In this document: positions 53,373 to 58,210 of the stretch, piece by piece
Numbering within the stretch: position 1 is the stretch's first letter
How the letters are laid out: every line of letters starts with the position of its first letter
From: CAYNWT01 sp964450955
Lineage (GTDB): Bacteria; Planctomycetota; Planctomycetia; Planctomycetales; Planctomycetaceae
DNA: 58,212 bases
Assembly: GCA_964450955.1 (NCBI GenBank)
Contig: CAYVFI010000042.1
Span: 1-58,212, forward strand
Direction: 5' to 3'
Position numbers and translations under genes: made by a program
Notes under the pieces: generated by a model
The model's database searches: none
Told to the model about the DNA's origin: nothing
What the model saw: the letters and a program-made list of their open reading frames with translations, nothing else

Positions 53373-54584
53373 ATGCAGATCTCTTCAATTCTCTTCAACA
53401 CGCAATTCAGCCACTTCAAGGATCAGATTGCCGCTACCTCCGGCGAACCATTCCGGTCATTCCAAGAAGGCCTGCCTTCCGAATGGGAGGATTACAAACA
53501 ACGTGTTTGGCACGAAGCGCAGGAACAACTCGAACTACCCTGGCAACAGCAAGAGATTGGCACCGGCGAAATCCTTCGGAAGGTCGTCGCGGCCATTGAG
53601 ATCAAACGGTCCAAAACACTACGCAATAATCTGGTAGCATGGGACGGTCGCCGCGGGCCTGATAGCCGCTCGCATGTCGCCTTTGTTGAAGCGTCGCAGC
53701 AAGATGTTCAACATCTTGAGCAGTGGGCTTACGATTTCTACGTTGGCGAGATGTCGCCGGAGGCAGCATTTGAGACATTGGGTCAGTTGGCTGGCAAACG
53801 CTACGACCTGGTTGCATACCTGTTCTTTCTAAAGAACAGGCACAAGTACCTTCCAATCGGTACCAAAACCTTCGACAAAGCCTTCGCGATGCTCGGAGTT
53901 GATCTTGTGACGACCCGAAAGTGCTCGTGGGAGAACTACTCCCGATACGTCGCAACAATCGCCGACGTACAGAAACTACTCCGGGACGTTGGTGGCATCA
54001 GCGATGCAAGTCTGCTGGATGCACATTCATTTTGCTGGATGCTTGCAAGGTTGGAAGCACCCGCACCTACTGCGATCGTCGTTCCAACGCCACGAGCGCT
54101 ATTGGATCTGGCAGAAGCAACCCAGAGAGTACGGACCGAACCTGCAAGCTTCGAGGTAGTAACAGAACAGGACTTTGTTGAACGGGAAGAGCGTCAACGG
54201 TTATTGGGCCGAATGGCCCAGGACGTTGCGGTCGAGTCCGAAGTGAGGAGGCTGACGGAGGCGGGCCACCCAACCGCTTCGAAAGTCGTGAAACCTGTAT
54301 GGGATGAGCCCGCCCGCGGCTATGACATTCTGTCTGCAGAGCCAGACGGCAGTCCAAGGCACATCGAAGTAAAAGCTGCTCGACACGCGGCGAACGGTCA
54401 ACTGTCGTTCGTTCTGTCAGCGAATGAGCTTCGAAAGAGCCGCAGTCTCCAGAACTACTGGTTCTACCTGATTGTCGATGTGACGACCGAGTCGCCAGAT
54501 ATCGTGGCGGTGCCAGGCGATAAGGTCCTTGACGAATACCTAACGCCAATGACCTTTGAGGCGTCCTTCAGACCGGAGCAATGA
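53373..54584 (+). CDS. DUF3883 nuclease-like protein, restriction operon member
   Basis: A 403-aa protein. It starts 3 bp after the hsdS stop. The N-terminal 280 residues are unrecognised, mostly helical, with a WDGRRGPDSRSH segment. The C-terminal part (about 295-395) matches DUF3883 (NO VEIN C-terminal domain): GYDILSAEPDG then RHIEVKAARHAANGQLSFVLSANELRKSR and YWFYLIVDV, the GYD...ExK pattern of a PD-(D/E)xK nuclease fold (EVK at about 331-333). DUF3883 genes occur next to restriction and other defence genes. A DNA-cleaving helper function is inferred. The last gene of the operon. Confidence 0.88.
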   Translation: MQISSILFNTQFSHFKDQIAATSGEPFRSFQEGLPSEWEDYKQRVWHEAQEQLELPWQQQEIGTGEILRKVVAAIEIKRSKTLRNNLVAWDGRRGPDSRSHVAFVEASQQDVQHLEQWAYDFYVGEMSPEAAFETLGQLAGKRYDLVAYLFFLKNRHKYLPIGTKTFDKAFAMLGVDLVTTRKCSWENYSRYVATIADVQKLLRDVGGISDASLLDAHSFCWMLARLEAPAPTAIVVPTPRALLDLAEATQRVRTEPASFEVVTEQDFVEREERQRLLGRMAQDVAVESEVRRLTEAGHPTASKVVKPVWDEPARGYDILSAEPDGSPRHIEVKAARHAANGQLSFVLSANELRKSRSLQNYWFYLIVDVTTESPDIVAVPGDKVLDEYLTPMTFEASFRPEQ

Positions 54585-54617
54585 TTCGTGATTGACAACT
54601 CGATGACGTAGACAATT

Positions 54618-54722
54618 TGGATGGTACGAGCTGGCATGGCCGCGCGATTGATTGGTCAGATTGTCGATGTCGAGCAGGTCGATCGCTGTGGCTTCGACCA
54701 ACAACGCGTCTTTCTCGGTCAG
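54618..54722 (-). pseudogene. GIY-YIG nuclease remnant, C-terminal part
   Basis: On the minus strand about 35 codons read LTEKDALLVEATAIDLL followed by DIDNLTNQSRGHAS, which resembles the C-terminal part of LEM-3-like GIY-YIG nucleases (pattern E-A-x-A-I-D-L-L, then LTN..RGH). No start and no N-terminal part is attached. A plus-strand fragment just downstream carries the N-terminal part in the opposite orientation. Confidence 0.6.
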
Positions 54723-54726
54723 GCCC

Positions 54727-54846
54727 GATGCCTACGAACTCGTCGGCGATGAAGTCATCGACATAGTCTGCACCAAGTTCTCCCCCAAAGTCGCCGAGCG
54801 ACTCAAGTACTACGTCTATCTGTACATCGATCCGCGAATGGATCAG
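54727..54846 (+). pseudogene. GIY-YIG nuclease remnant, N-terminal part, inverted relative to C-terminal part
   Basis: On the plus strand the frame includes KFSPKVAERLKYYVYLYIDPR, which resembles the N-terminal start of LEM-3-like GIY-YIG proteins (KYYVYLYIDPR, normally followed by FYVGKGKGNR). The rest of the gene is missing after MDQ. The two fragments face away from each other's normal order, so the gene was broken and inverted. Confidence 0.6.
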
Positions 54847-54892
54847 CCTAAAGCAGATCGCAGCATCGCTTGTCACATTCAAATGCACCCCG

Positions 54893-54966
54893 CCCGGCAT
54901 CCGCCGGGTTGTGTCTGCGACGCTTTGCGGGTTCGGACTTCAATGTCACAAGCGCGCTTCGCTGAC
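54893..54966 (+). repeat. Array-associated repeat, long form
   Basis: A diverged copy of the 73-bp long form found between the tRNA genes: a CCCGGC/GCCGGG head hairpin, GTGTCTGCGACGC, and a tail with GCGCGCTTCGCTGAC. It lies between the nuclease remnant and the first tRNA, so the family reaches slightly beyond the array. Positions 54847-54892 and 54967-55095 hold no gene. Confidence 0.65.
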
Positions 54967-55095
54967 GGATCGGTTCGAACGAATAGCGGACATGGGTTTT
55001 GATCCCATCAAGCCGGCCTTATGAGAGCCAGCCGAGCACCAGCTCGTCCGCACTGTTGATTCATCCTTCCGCCCTCCCCCTTCCGCCGTCTCAAG

Positions 55096-55168
55096 TAGCA
55101 CCGGTGAGATTCGAACTCACCCTTTGCCGCGTTTGAAACGACTGCCTCTGCCATTGGGCTACGATGCC
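55096..55168 (-). tRNA. tRNA with anticodon CAA and short variable loop (Leu-like)
   Basis: A 73-nt cloverleaf: 7-bp acceptor (with one G-U), D-arm, anticodon stem GTCGT/GCGGC, loop TTCAAAC giving anticodon CAA at 34-36, variable loop of about 5 nt, T-arm GTGAG/CTCAC with TTCGAAT, discriminator A. CAA would read UUG (Leu), but leucine tRNAs normally have a long variable arm, which this lacks. No CCA encoded. Identity is therefore uncertain. Confidence 0.8.
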
Positions 55169-55250
55169 GTGTTCGAAGGAGGAAGGCTGAAGGCGAAAGG
55201 CTAAACATGGACATTCACCCTTCTTCCTTCATATTCCGCCTTCAAAAAAG

Positions 55251-55323
55251 TCACCCTGGAAGGACTCGAACCTTCGATCTCCTGTGTGTAAAACAGGCGC
55301 ATTGGCCGCTTTGCTACAGGGTG
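55251..55323 (-). tRNA. tRNA-Val(TAC)
   Basis: 73-nt cloverleaf with acceptor CACCCTG/CAGGGTG, anticodon stem CCTGT/ACAGG, loop TTTACAC (anticodon TAC), T-loop TTCGAGT, discriminator A. No CCA encoded. Confidence 0.9.
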
Positions 55324-55328
55324 TTGTT

Positions 55329-55397
55329 GGAAGGCGGAAGGCGGAAGGCGGAAGGCGGAAGGCGGAAGGCGGAAGGGTGAAGGGTGAAGGGTGAAAC
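55329..55397. repeat. Heptanucleotide tandem repeat
   Basis: Six perfect copies of GGAAGGC from 55329, then GGAAGGG, then TGAAGGG units, ending about 55397, in the spacer between tRNA-Val and tRNA-Ser(TGA). Related purine-rich scraps flank the neighbouring tRNAs (55171-55203) with pyrimidine-rich complements at 55060-55093 and 55216-55240. Confidence 0.85.
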
Positions 55398-55435
55398 AAT
55401 TCAACCTTCTTCCTTGAACCTTCCTCCTTCTGATG

Positions 55436-55520
55436 CGGAAGCCGTGGGACTTGAACCCACAACGCCATTGCTGACGCGCCGGTTTTCAAGACCGGGTCCT
55501 CATCCAGCCGGATGACTTCC
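55436..55520 (-). tRNA. tRNA-Ser(TGA)
   Basis: 85-nt cloverleaf with long variable arm as expected for Ser. Acceptor GGAAGTC/GGCTTCC, anticodon stem CCGGT/ACCGG, loop CTTGAAA (anticodon TGA), T-loop TTCAAGT, discriminator G. No CCA encoded. Confidence 0.92.
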
Positions 55521-55542
55521 GTGTGTGAAATAGATTCACAAG

Positions 55543-55613
55543 TTGCCTCACCAGGATTCGAACCTGGGCCAGCAGATTCAGAGTCTGCCGTGCTGCCACT
55601 ACACCACGAGGCA
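55543..55613 (-). tRNA. tRNA-Gln(CTG)
   Basis: 71-nt cloverleaf. Acceptor TGCCTCG/TGAGGCA with the U1-A72 pair typical of Gln, anticodon stem GCAGA/TCTGC, loop CTCTGAA (anticodon CTG), T-loop TTCGAAT, discriminator A. No CCA encoded. Substrate for the GlnRS encoded in this window. Confidence 0.92.
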
Positions 55614-55615
55614 GG

Positions 55616-55642
55616 GAACGTTCCGTTCCATCGAATACCGGT
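55616..55642 (+). repeat. REP-like element, diverged copy 4
   Basis: GAACG-TTC-CGTTC hairpin followed by a CGAATACCGG half, resembling the 30-bp repeat at 14484-14513 with substitutions. It lies just upstream of the tRNA-Gln gene (minus strand). Confidence 0.45.
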
Positions 55643-55706
55643 CGGCGCGGTGGCTGACGTTGGGATTTGGTGGCCCGGTTGGACGCTTTGCTGCATTGAC
55701 TTCAAG

Positions 55707-55777
55707 TACGGGTAGGGAGAGTTGAACTCCCGCCTCCAGCTTGGAAGGCTGGCGTGCTTCCATAACACTTCACCCGC
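55707..55777 (-). tRNA. tRNA-Gly(TCC)
   Basis: 71-nt cloverleaf. Acceptor GCGGGTG/TACCCGT, anticodon stem CCAGC/GCTGG, loop CTTCCAA (anticodon TCC), T-loop TTCAACT, discriminator A. No CCA encoded. Confidence 0.92.
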
Positions 55778-55778
55778 A

Positions 55779-55850
55779 CGGCGTTCACCGGTTTGTGTCT
55801 GCGACGCTTTGGTGTCTGGAGTTTCCACTTCGCAGACGCGATTCGCTGAC
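55779..55850 (+). repeat. Array-associated repeat, long form
   Basis: Copy of the 73-bp spacer repeat: head hairpin (CGGCGTTCACCGG), GTTTGTGTCTGCGACGCTT, variable middle, tail CAGACGCGATTCGCTGAC. It fills the gap between tRNA-Gly(TCC) and tRNA-Ser(CGA). Confidence 0.8.
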
Positions 55851-55882
55851 AAACCGTTCTTGCTGTCAGAAGCTCTGACAAG

Positions 55883-55964
55883 CGGAAGTGACAGGACTCG
55901 AACCTGCAACGGACCAAGCCGCGGCTGTTTTCGAAACAGCTTCCTCACCATTCGGTTCACTTCC
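55883..55964 (-). tRNA. tRNA-Ser(CGA)
   Basis: 82-nt cloverleaf with long variable arm. Acceptor GGAAGTG/CACTTCC, anticodon stem GCTGT/ACAGC, loop TTCGAAA (anticodon CGA), T-loop TTCGAGT, discriminator G. No CCA encoded. Confidence 0.92.
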
Positions 55965-55973
55965 GTAGTTTCG

Positions 55974-56058
55974 CGTAGCCGACTCAGGCCCTCATTCGGC
56001 AGTTTGTTTGGCGTCACCGCTTCGCCACCAACCGACTGAAGGGCCTCAGTCGGCTACG
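55974..56058. repeat. 85-bp inverted-repeat element
   Basis: Arms of 19 bp (55974-55992 and 56040-56058, CGTAGCCGACT..AGGCCCT type) with one mismatch enclose a 47-bp centre that holds a GGCG..CGCC hairpin. It fills the spacer between tRNA-Ser(CGA) and tRNA-Asn and looks like a small non-autonomous palindromic element. Confidence 0.75.
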
Positions 56059-56066
56059 TCTCAAAG

Positions 56067-56141
56067 CTCCGGCGGTAGGAATTGAACCTACGACATGACG
56101 GGTAACAACCGCCCGCCCGTACCAACACGAGCACCACCGGA
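56067..56141 (-). tRNA. tRNA-Asn(GTT)
   Basis: 75-nt cloverleaf. Acceptor TCCGGTG/CGCCGGA, anticodon stem GGCGG/CCGTC, loop TTGTTAC (anticodon GTT), T-loop TTCAATT, discriminator G. No CCA encoded. Confidence 0.88.
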
Positions 56142-56214
56142 CCAGCGTTCGCTGGGTTGTGTCTGCGACGCTTGCGCTCAGGGACTCTTTGAGTCACAGA
56201 CGCGCTATCGCTGA
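56142..56214 (+). repeat. Array-associated repeat, long form
   Basis: 73-bp copy: head hairpin (CCAGCGTTCGCTGG, with compensated changes), GTGTCTGCGACGCTTGCG, tail CACAGACGCGCTATCGCTGAC. Abuts tRNA-Asn directly. The compensated changes in the head argue the hairpin matters. Confidence 0.8.
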
Positions 56215-56235
56215 CAAACCACTTCCTCTTGCGAA

Positions 56236-56318
56236 TGGCGTTGTACGGAATCGAACCGCCTGTCTCCAAAGAGCACGTGGGTTACAGCCACGCTCAGATC
56301 CCACTCTGCAGCAACGCC
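56236..56318 (-). tRNA. tRNA-Tyr(GTA)
   Basis: 83-nt cloverleaf with long variable arm as usual for bacterial Tyr. Acceptor GGCGTTG/CAACGCC, anticodon stem CGTGG/CCACG, loop CTGTAAC (anticodon GTA), T-loop TTCGATT with one mismatch in the T-stem, discriminator A. No CCA encoded. Confidence 0.9.
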
Positions 56319-56393
56319 CCGGCGTTCGCCGGTTTGTGTCTGCGACGCTTTGTGTTTACGACTTTGAAAGTCATAAACGCGCTGCGTTGGCGA
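56318..56393 (+). repeat. Array-associated repeat, long form
   Basis: Copy with the consensus head CCGGCGTTCGCCGG, TTTGTGTCTGCGACGCTT, and a somewhat diverged tail (AAACGCGCTGCGTTGGCGAC). It starts at the first base of the tRNA-Tyr gene. Confidence 0.8.
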
Positions 56394-56453
56394 CACATTC
56401 CGACGAACATGGTTCCTCAAGCCCGATGCCTAAAGCTTCGGGCCAAACAAAAA

Positions 56454-56524
56454 AGCGACCGACCAGAATTGAACTGGCGTTTTCACGTTGGCAACGTGAC
56501 GTCTTACCGTTGGACCACGGTCGC
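56454..56524 (-). tRNA. tRNA-Gly(GCC)
   Basis: 71-nt cloverleaf. Acceptor GCGACCG/CGGTCGC, anticodon stem TCACG/CGTGA, loop TTGCCAA (anticodon GCC), T-loop TTCAATT, discriminator T. Followed on the minus strand by a T-run (complement of the A-run before 56454), which could end transcription. Confidence 0.92.
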
Positions 56525-56605
56525 ATGGAGACGGGAGGTCGCGGGGGCTCGACGACGCGGTTCCTGGGAACCGGGTGAGCGGCCGCATACCTCCGGCCTC
56601 ACAAT

Positions 56606-56676
56606 AGGCACTGGTGAGAATCGAACTCACATCACCGCTTTACAAGAGCGGTGCTCTACCACTGAGCTACAATGCC
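56606..56676 (-). tRNA. tRNA-Thr(TGT)
   Basis: 71-nt cloverleaf. Acceptor GGCATTG/CAGTGCC, D-arm GCTCAGTGGTAGAGC, anticodon stem CCGCT/AGCGG, loop CTTGTAA (anticodon TGT), T-loop TTCGATT, discriminator T. No CCA encoded. Confidence 0.93.
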
Positions 56677-56706
56677 GATGCATTTCCAAATTCAAATTGT
56701 CAAAGA

Positions 56707-56779
56707 CCGGCGTTCGCCGGGTTGGGTCTGCGACGCCTGGGGACTAAGACTCCGTGAGTCATAGACGCGCTTCGCTGAC
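56707..56779 (+). repeat. Array-associated repeat, long form
   Basis: 73-bp copy: head CCGGCGTTCGCCGG, GTTGGGTCTGCGACGCC, tail CATAGACGCGCTTCGCTGAC. Lies between the two tRNA-Thr-type genes. Confidence 0.8.
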
Positions 56780-56799
56780 CAACCTGCTTACTTCTTGAG

Positions 56800-56870
56800 A
56801 GGCGCTGACAGGAATCGAACCCGCGTTACCGGAGTACAAAACCGGTGTCTTGCCGCTAGACGACAGCGCC
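56800..56870 (-). tRNA. Second tRNA-Thr(TGT)-type, atypical body
   Basis: 71-nt cloverleaf. Acceptor GGCGCTG/CAGCGCC, D-arm with GTCTAGCGGCAAGAC like Glu or Asp tRNAs, anticodon stem CCGGT/TCCGG with a T-T mismatch at 31-39, loop TTTGTAC (anticodon TGT), T-loop TTCGATT, discriminator T as in the other Thr tRNA. The amino-acid identity is less certain than for 56606-56676. Confidence 0.78.
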
Positions 56871-56941
56871 GGCGTTCGCCGGTTTGTGTCTGCGACGCTT
56901 GCGTTTGCGACCTTGGAAGTCATAGACGCGCTACCGCTGAC
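56869..56941 (+). repeat. Array-associated repeat, long form
   Basis: 73-bp copy: head CCGGCGTTCGCCGG overlapping the first two bases of the second tRNA-Thr, TTTGTGTCTGCGACGCTTGCG, tail CATAGACGCGCTACCGCTGAC. Confidence 0.8.
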
Positions 56942-56969
56942 GAAACTTGTCTTGCCATTGCTGGCCAAG

Positions 56970-57042
56970 TGGATTCAGAGGGGCTCGAACCCTCACCTGT
57001 CCGGTTAAGAGCCGGATGTGCTGCCGCTAACACCTTGAATCC
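56970..57042 (-). tRNA. tRNA-Lys(CTT)
   Basis: 73-nt cloverleaf. Acceptor GGATTCA/TGAATCC, anticodon stem TCCGG/CCGGA, loop CTCTTAA (anticodon CTT), T-loop TTCGAGC, discriminator A. No CCA encoded. Confidence 0.93.
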
Positions 57043-57068
57043 GTTGTTCCAACTTTCGCTTCCAGAAG

Positions 57069-57140
57069 TAGGAAGCCGAGGAGTTGAACCTCGTGGATCG
57101 CTTTATAAGAACGACTGTCAAACCGTCGACAACACTTCCC
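57069..57140 (-). tRNA. tRNA-Ile(TAT)
   Basis: 72-nt cloverleaf. Acceptor GGGAAGT/GCTTCCT (G-U closing pair), D-stem TGTC/GACA, anticodon stem TCGTT/AGCGA, loop CTTATAA (anticodon TAT), T-stem CGAGG/CCTCG with TTCAACT, discriminator A. TAT reads AUA; most bacteria instead use a CAT anticodon modified by TilS. No CCA encoded. Confidence 0.85.
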
Positions 57141-57168
57141 TTGTCGTCTTGCAGTTCGTGAGACCTAT

Positions 57169-57184
57169 GTCAGCGAAGCGCGTC
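57169..57184 (-). repeat. Truncated, inverted tail of the array repeat
   Basis: Sixteen bases (GTCAGCGAAGCGCGTC) that equal the reverse complement of the long-form tail. Only the tail is present, between tRNA-Ile(TAT) and tRNA-Lys(TTT). Confidence 0.6.
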
Positions 57185-57238
57185 GAGAACCGTTGAAGTT
57201 TTGGTCAACGAAGCTGCCGCAGGCACAAGCCCACGCAG

Positions 57239-57310
57239 TGGGTCCGGAGAGAATCGAACTCTCATGGGTACCGGTTAAAAGCCGGATGCATTCCAATCTG
57301 CCACGAACCC
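57239..57310 (-). tRNA. tRNA-Lys(TTT)
   Basis: 72-nt cloverleaf. Acceptor GGGTTCG/CGGACCC, anticodon stem TCCGG/CCGGT with a weak outer pair, loop CTTTTAA (anticodon TTT), T-loop TTCGATT, discriminator A. No CCA encoded. Confidence 0.9.
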
Positions 57311-57392
57311 GTAGTTGGATATTCGTGACACGTGTTTCAATCGATGTGACATGGTTGAACTCGTTTCATTTTTTGTTGTGGCAAATGCCAAG

Positions 57393-57465
57393 TAGCCCGA
57401 GAAGGAGTCGAACCTTCGTTCCCGCCTTATCAGGGCGATGCCTTAGACCGTTAGACGACCGGGCT
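57393..57465 (-). tRNA. tRNA-Ile(GAT)
   Basis: 73-nt cloverleaf. Acceptor AGCCCGG/TCGGGCT, anticodon stem TCGCC/GGCGG, loop CTGATAA (anticodon GAT), T-loop TTCGACT, discriminator A. No CCA encoded. Not part of an rRNA operon, unlike most bacterial Ile(GAT) genes. Confidence 0.92.
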
Positions 57466-57480
57466 GTAATCAAGTTGCCG

Positions 57481-57527
57481 CCCCAACAGCATGTCGCCGT
57501 CGGAGACACAAACCGGCGAATGCCGGA
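57481..57527 (-). repeat. Array-associated repeat, short form
   Basis: About 46 bp. On the minus strand it reads CCGGCATTCGCCGG, TTTGTGTCTCCGACG and then a different tail (GCGACATGCTGTTGGGG). The first 30 bases match the head of the long form. Near-identical copies lie at 57620-57665 and 57759-57804. Confidence 0.8.
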
Positions 57528-57532
57528 CGGAG

Positions 57533-57602
57533 CACCGGTGAGACGATTCGAACGCCTTAGACGAGGGTTGGAATCTCGCTGCTCTCCCAGGAGCGCACCG
57601 GT
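57533..57602 (-). tRNA. tRNA-Trp(CCA), shrunken D-arm
   Basis: 70 nt. Acceptor ACCGGTG/CACCGGT, a short D-arm (GCTC/GAGC with a 6-nt loop and only one linker base), anticodon stem CGAGA/CCTCG with one mismatch, loop TTCCAAC (anticodon CCA), T-stem AGGCG/CGTCT with TTCGAAT, discriminator G as usual for Trp. It may be a weak or decaying tRNA. Confidence 0.7.
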
Positions 57603-57619
57603 GTAATGTTGTCTTTGAA

Positions 57620-57665
57620 CCCCAACAGCATGTCGCCGTCGGAGACACAAGCCGGCGAACGCCGG
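57620..57665 (-). repeat. Array-associated repeat, short form
   Basis: Second short-form copy, differing from 57481-57527 by a few bases. Lies between tRNA-Trp and tRNA-Pro. Confidence 0.8.
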
Positions 57666-57667
57666 AG

Positions 57668-57742
57668 TCGGAATGACAGGATTTGAACCTGCGATCTCCT
57701 GGTCCCAAACCAGGCGCGATAGCCAAACTACGCCACATTCCG
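57668..57742 (-). tRNA. tRNA-Pro(TGG)
   Basis: 75-nt cloverleaf. Acceptor CGGAATG/CATTCCG with the C1-G72 pair typical of bacterial Pro, anticodon stem CCTGG/CCAGG, loop TTTGGGA (anticodon TGG), T-loop TTCAAAT, discriminator A. No CCA encoded. Confidence 0.94.
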
Positions 57743-57758
57743 TACGTAACTTTTCCGA

Positions 57759-57804
57759 CCCCAACAGCATGTCACCGTCGGAGACCCAAACCGGCGAATG
57801 CCGG
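57759..57804 (-). repeat. Array-associated repeat, short form
   Basis: Third short-form copy, between tRNA-Pro and tRNA-Arg. Same head hairpin and tail as 57481-57527. Confidence 0.8.
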
Positions 57805-57806
57805 AG

Positions 57807-57879
57807 TAGCTTGCCCAGGACTCGAACCCGGATTAAGACGTTCGAAGCGTCTCGTGATATCCAATTTCACTAGCAAGCC
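57807..57879 (-). tRNA. tRNA-Arg(TCG)
   Basis: 73-nt cloverleaf. Acceptor GGCTTGC/GCAAGCT, anticodon stem AGACG/CGTCT, loop CTTCGAA (anticodon TCG), T-loop TTCGAGT, discriminator A. No CCA encoded. Confidence 0.92.
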
Positions 57880-57900
57880 GTGTTGTTGAGCCTCCGTGAC

Positions 57901-57940
57901 GAGTATGTCGTCGTCGGAGACCCAAGGGGGCGAACGCCCC
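57901..57940 (-). repeat. Array-associated repeat, short form, diverged
   Basis: A 40-bp short-form copy with changed head hairpin (GGGGCGTTCGCCCC on the minus strand), still self-complementary, then TTGGGTCTCCGACG. The compensated head supports selection for, or origin from, a hairpin. Confidence 0.7.
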
Positions 57941-57941
57941 A

Positions 57942-58016
57942 TGACACTGACCGGAATTGAACCGGCGAACGCCTGATTGAAAGTCAGGAATTTCTACCAT
58001 CAGAAACTACAGTGCC
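57942..58016 (-). tRNA. tRNA-Glu(TTC)
   Basis: 75-nt cloverleaf. Acceptor GGCACTG/CAGTGTC, anticodon stem CCTGA/TCAGG, loop CTTTCAA (anticodon TTC), T-loop TTCAATT, discriminator A. No CCA encoded. Confidence 0.92.
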
Positions 58017-58017
58017 G

Positions 58018-58084
58018 TGGCTGACCCGGGTGATGCTCCCGGCTGTGAGGCGTATGAAACCCCGGTGGTCCTGGACCGTCAGCA
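58018..58084 (-). tRNA. tRNA-like sequence, degenerate Met(CAT)-type
   Basis: About 67 nt. Acceptor TGCTGAC/GTCAGCC with the first pair mismatched, an anticodon arm GGGGT/GCCTC with loop TTCATAC (anticodon CAT), and a T-stem CCGGG/CCCGG whose loop AGCATCA lacks the standard TTC. The D-arm is not normal. Possibly a decayed or unusual Met/Ile(CAT) tRNA. Confidence 0.45.
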
Positions 58085-58136
58085 ATATGTTGTTGCGAAC
58101 CCAAAACAGCCCGCGGTCTAAAAACAAATCCCGTCC

Positions 58137-58210
58137 GTCAGCGAAGCGCGTCACTGACTTCCGAACTCCAAAACCAAAAGCGTCGCAGAACCAACCCGGC
58201 GAACGCCGGA
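58137..58210 (-). repeat. Array-associated repeat, long form, inverted
   Basis: About 74 bp. On the minus strand it reads head CCGGCGTTCGCCGG, GTTGGTTCTGCGACGCTT, and the tail CAGTGACGCGCTTCGCTGAC. Orientation is opposite to the other long-form copies. It is the last element before the window end. Confidence 0.8.

Noticed and set aside
55229..56017. 262-codon minus-strand frame
   Set aside because: It runs through four complete tRNA genes and repeat-rich spacers; the repeated LPPSAF peptide comes from the GGAAGGC repeat.
54893..58210. CRISPR array
   Set aside because: Repeats are of two lengths, in both orientations and irregularly spaced, and the intervening sequence is tRNA genes, not unique spacers. 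No cas genes are present.
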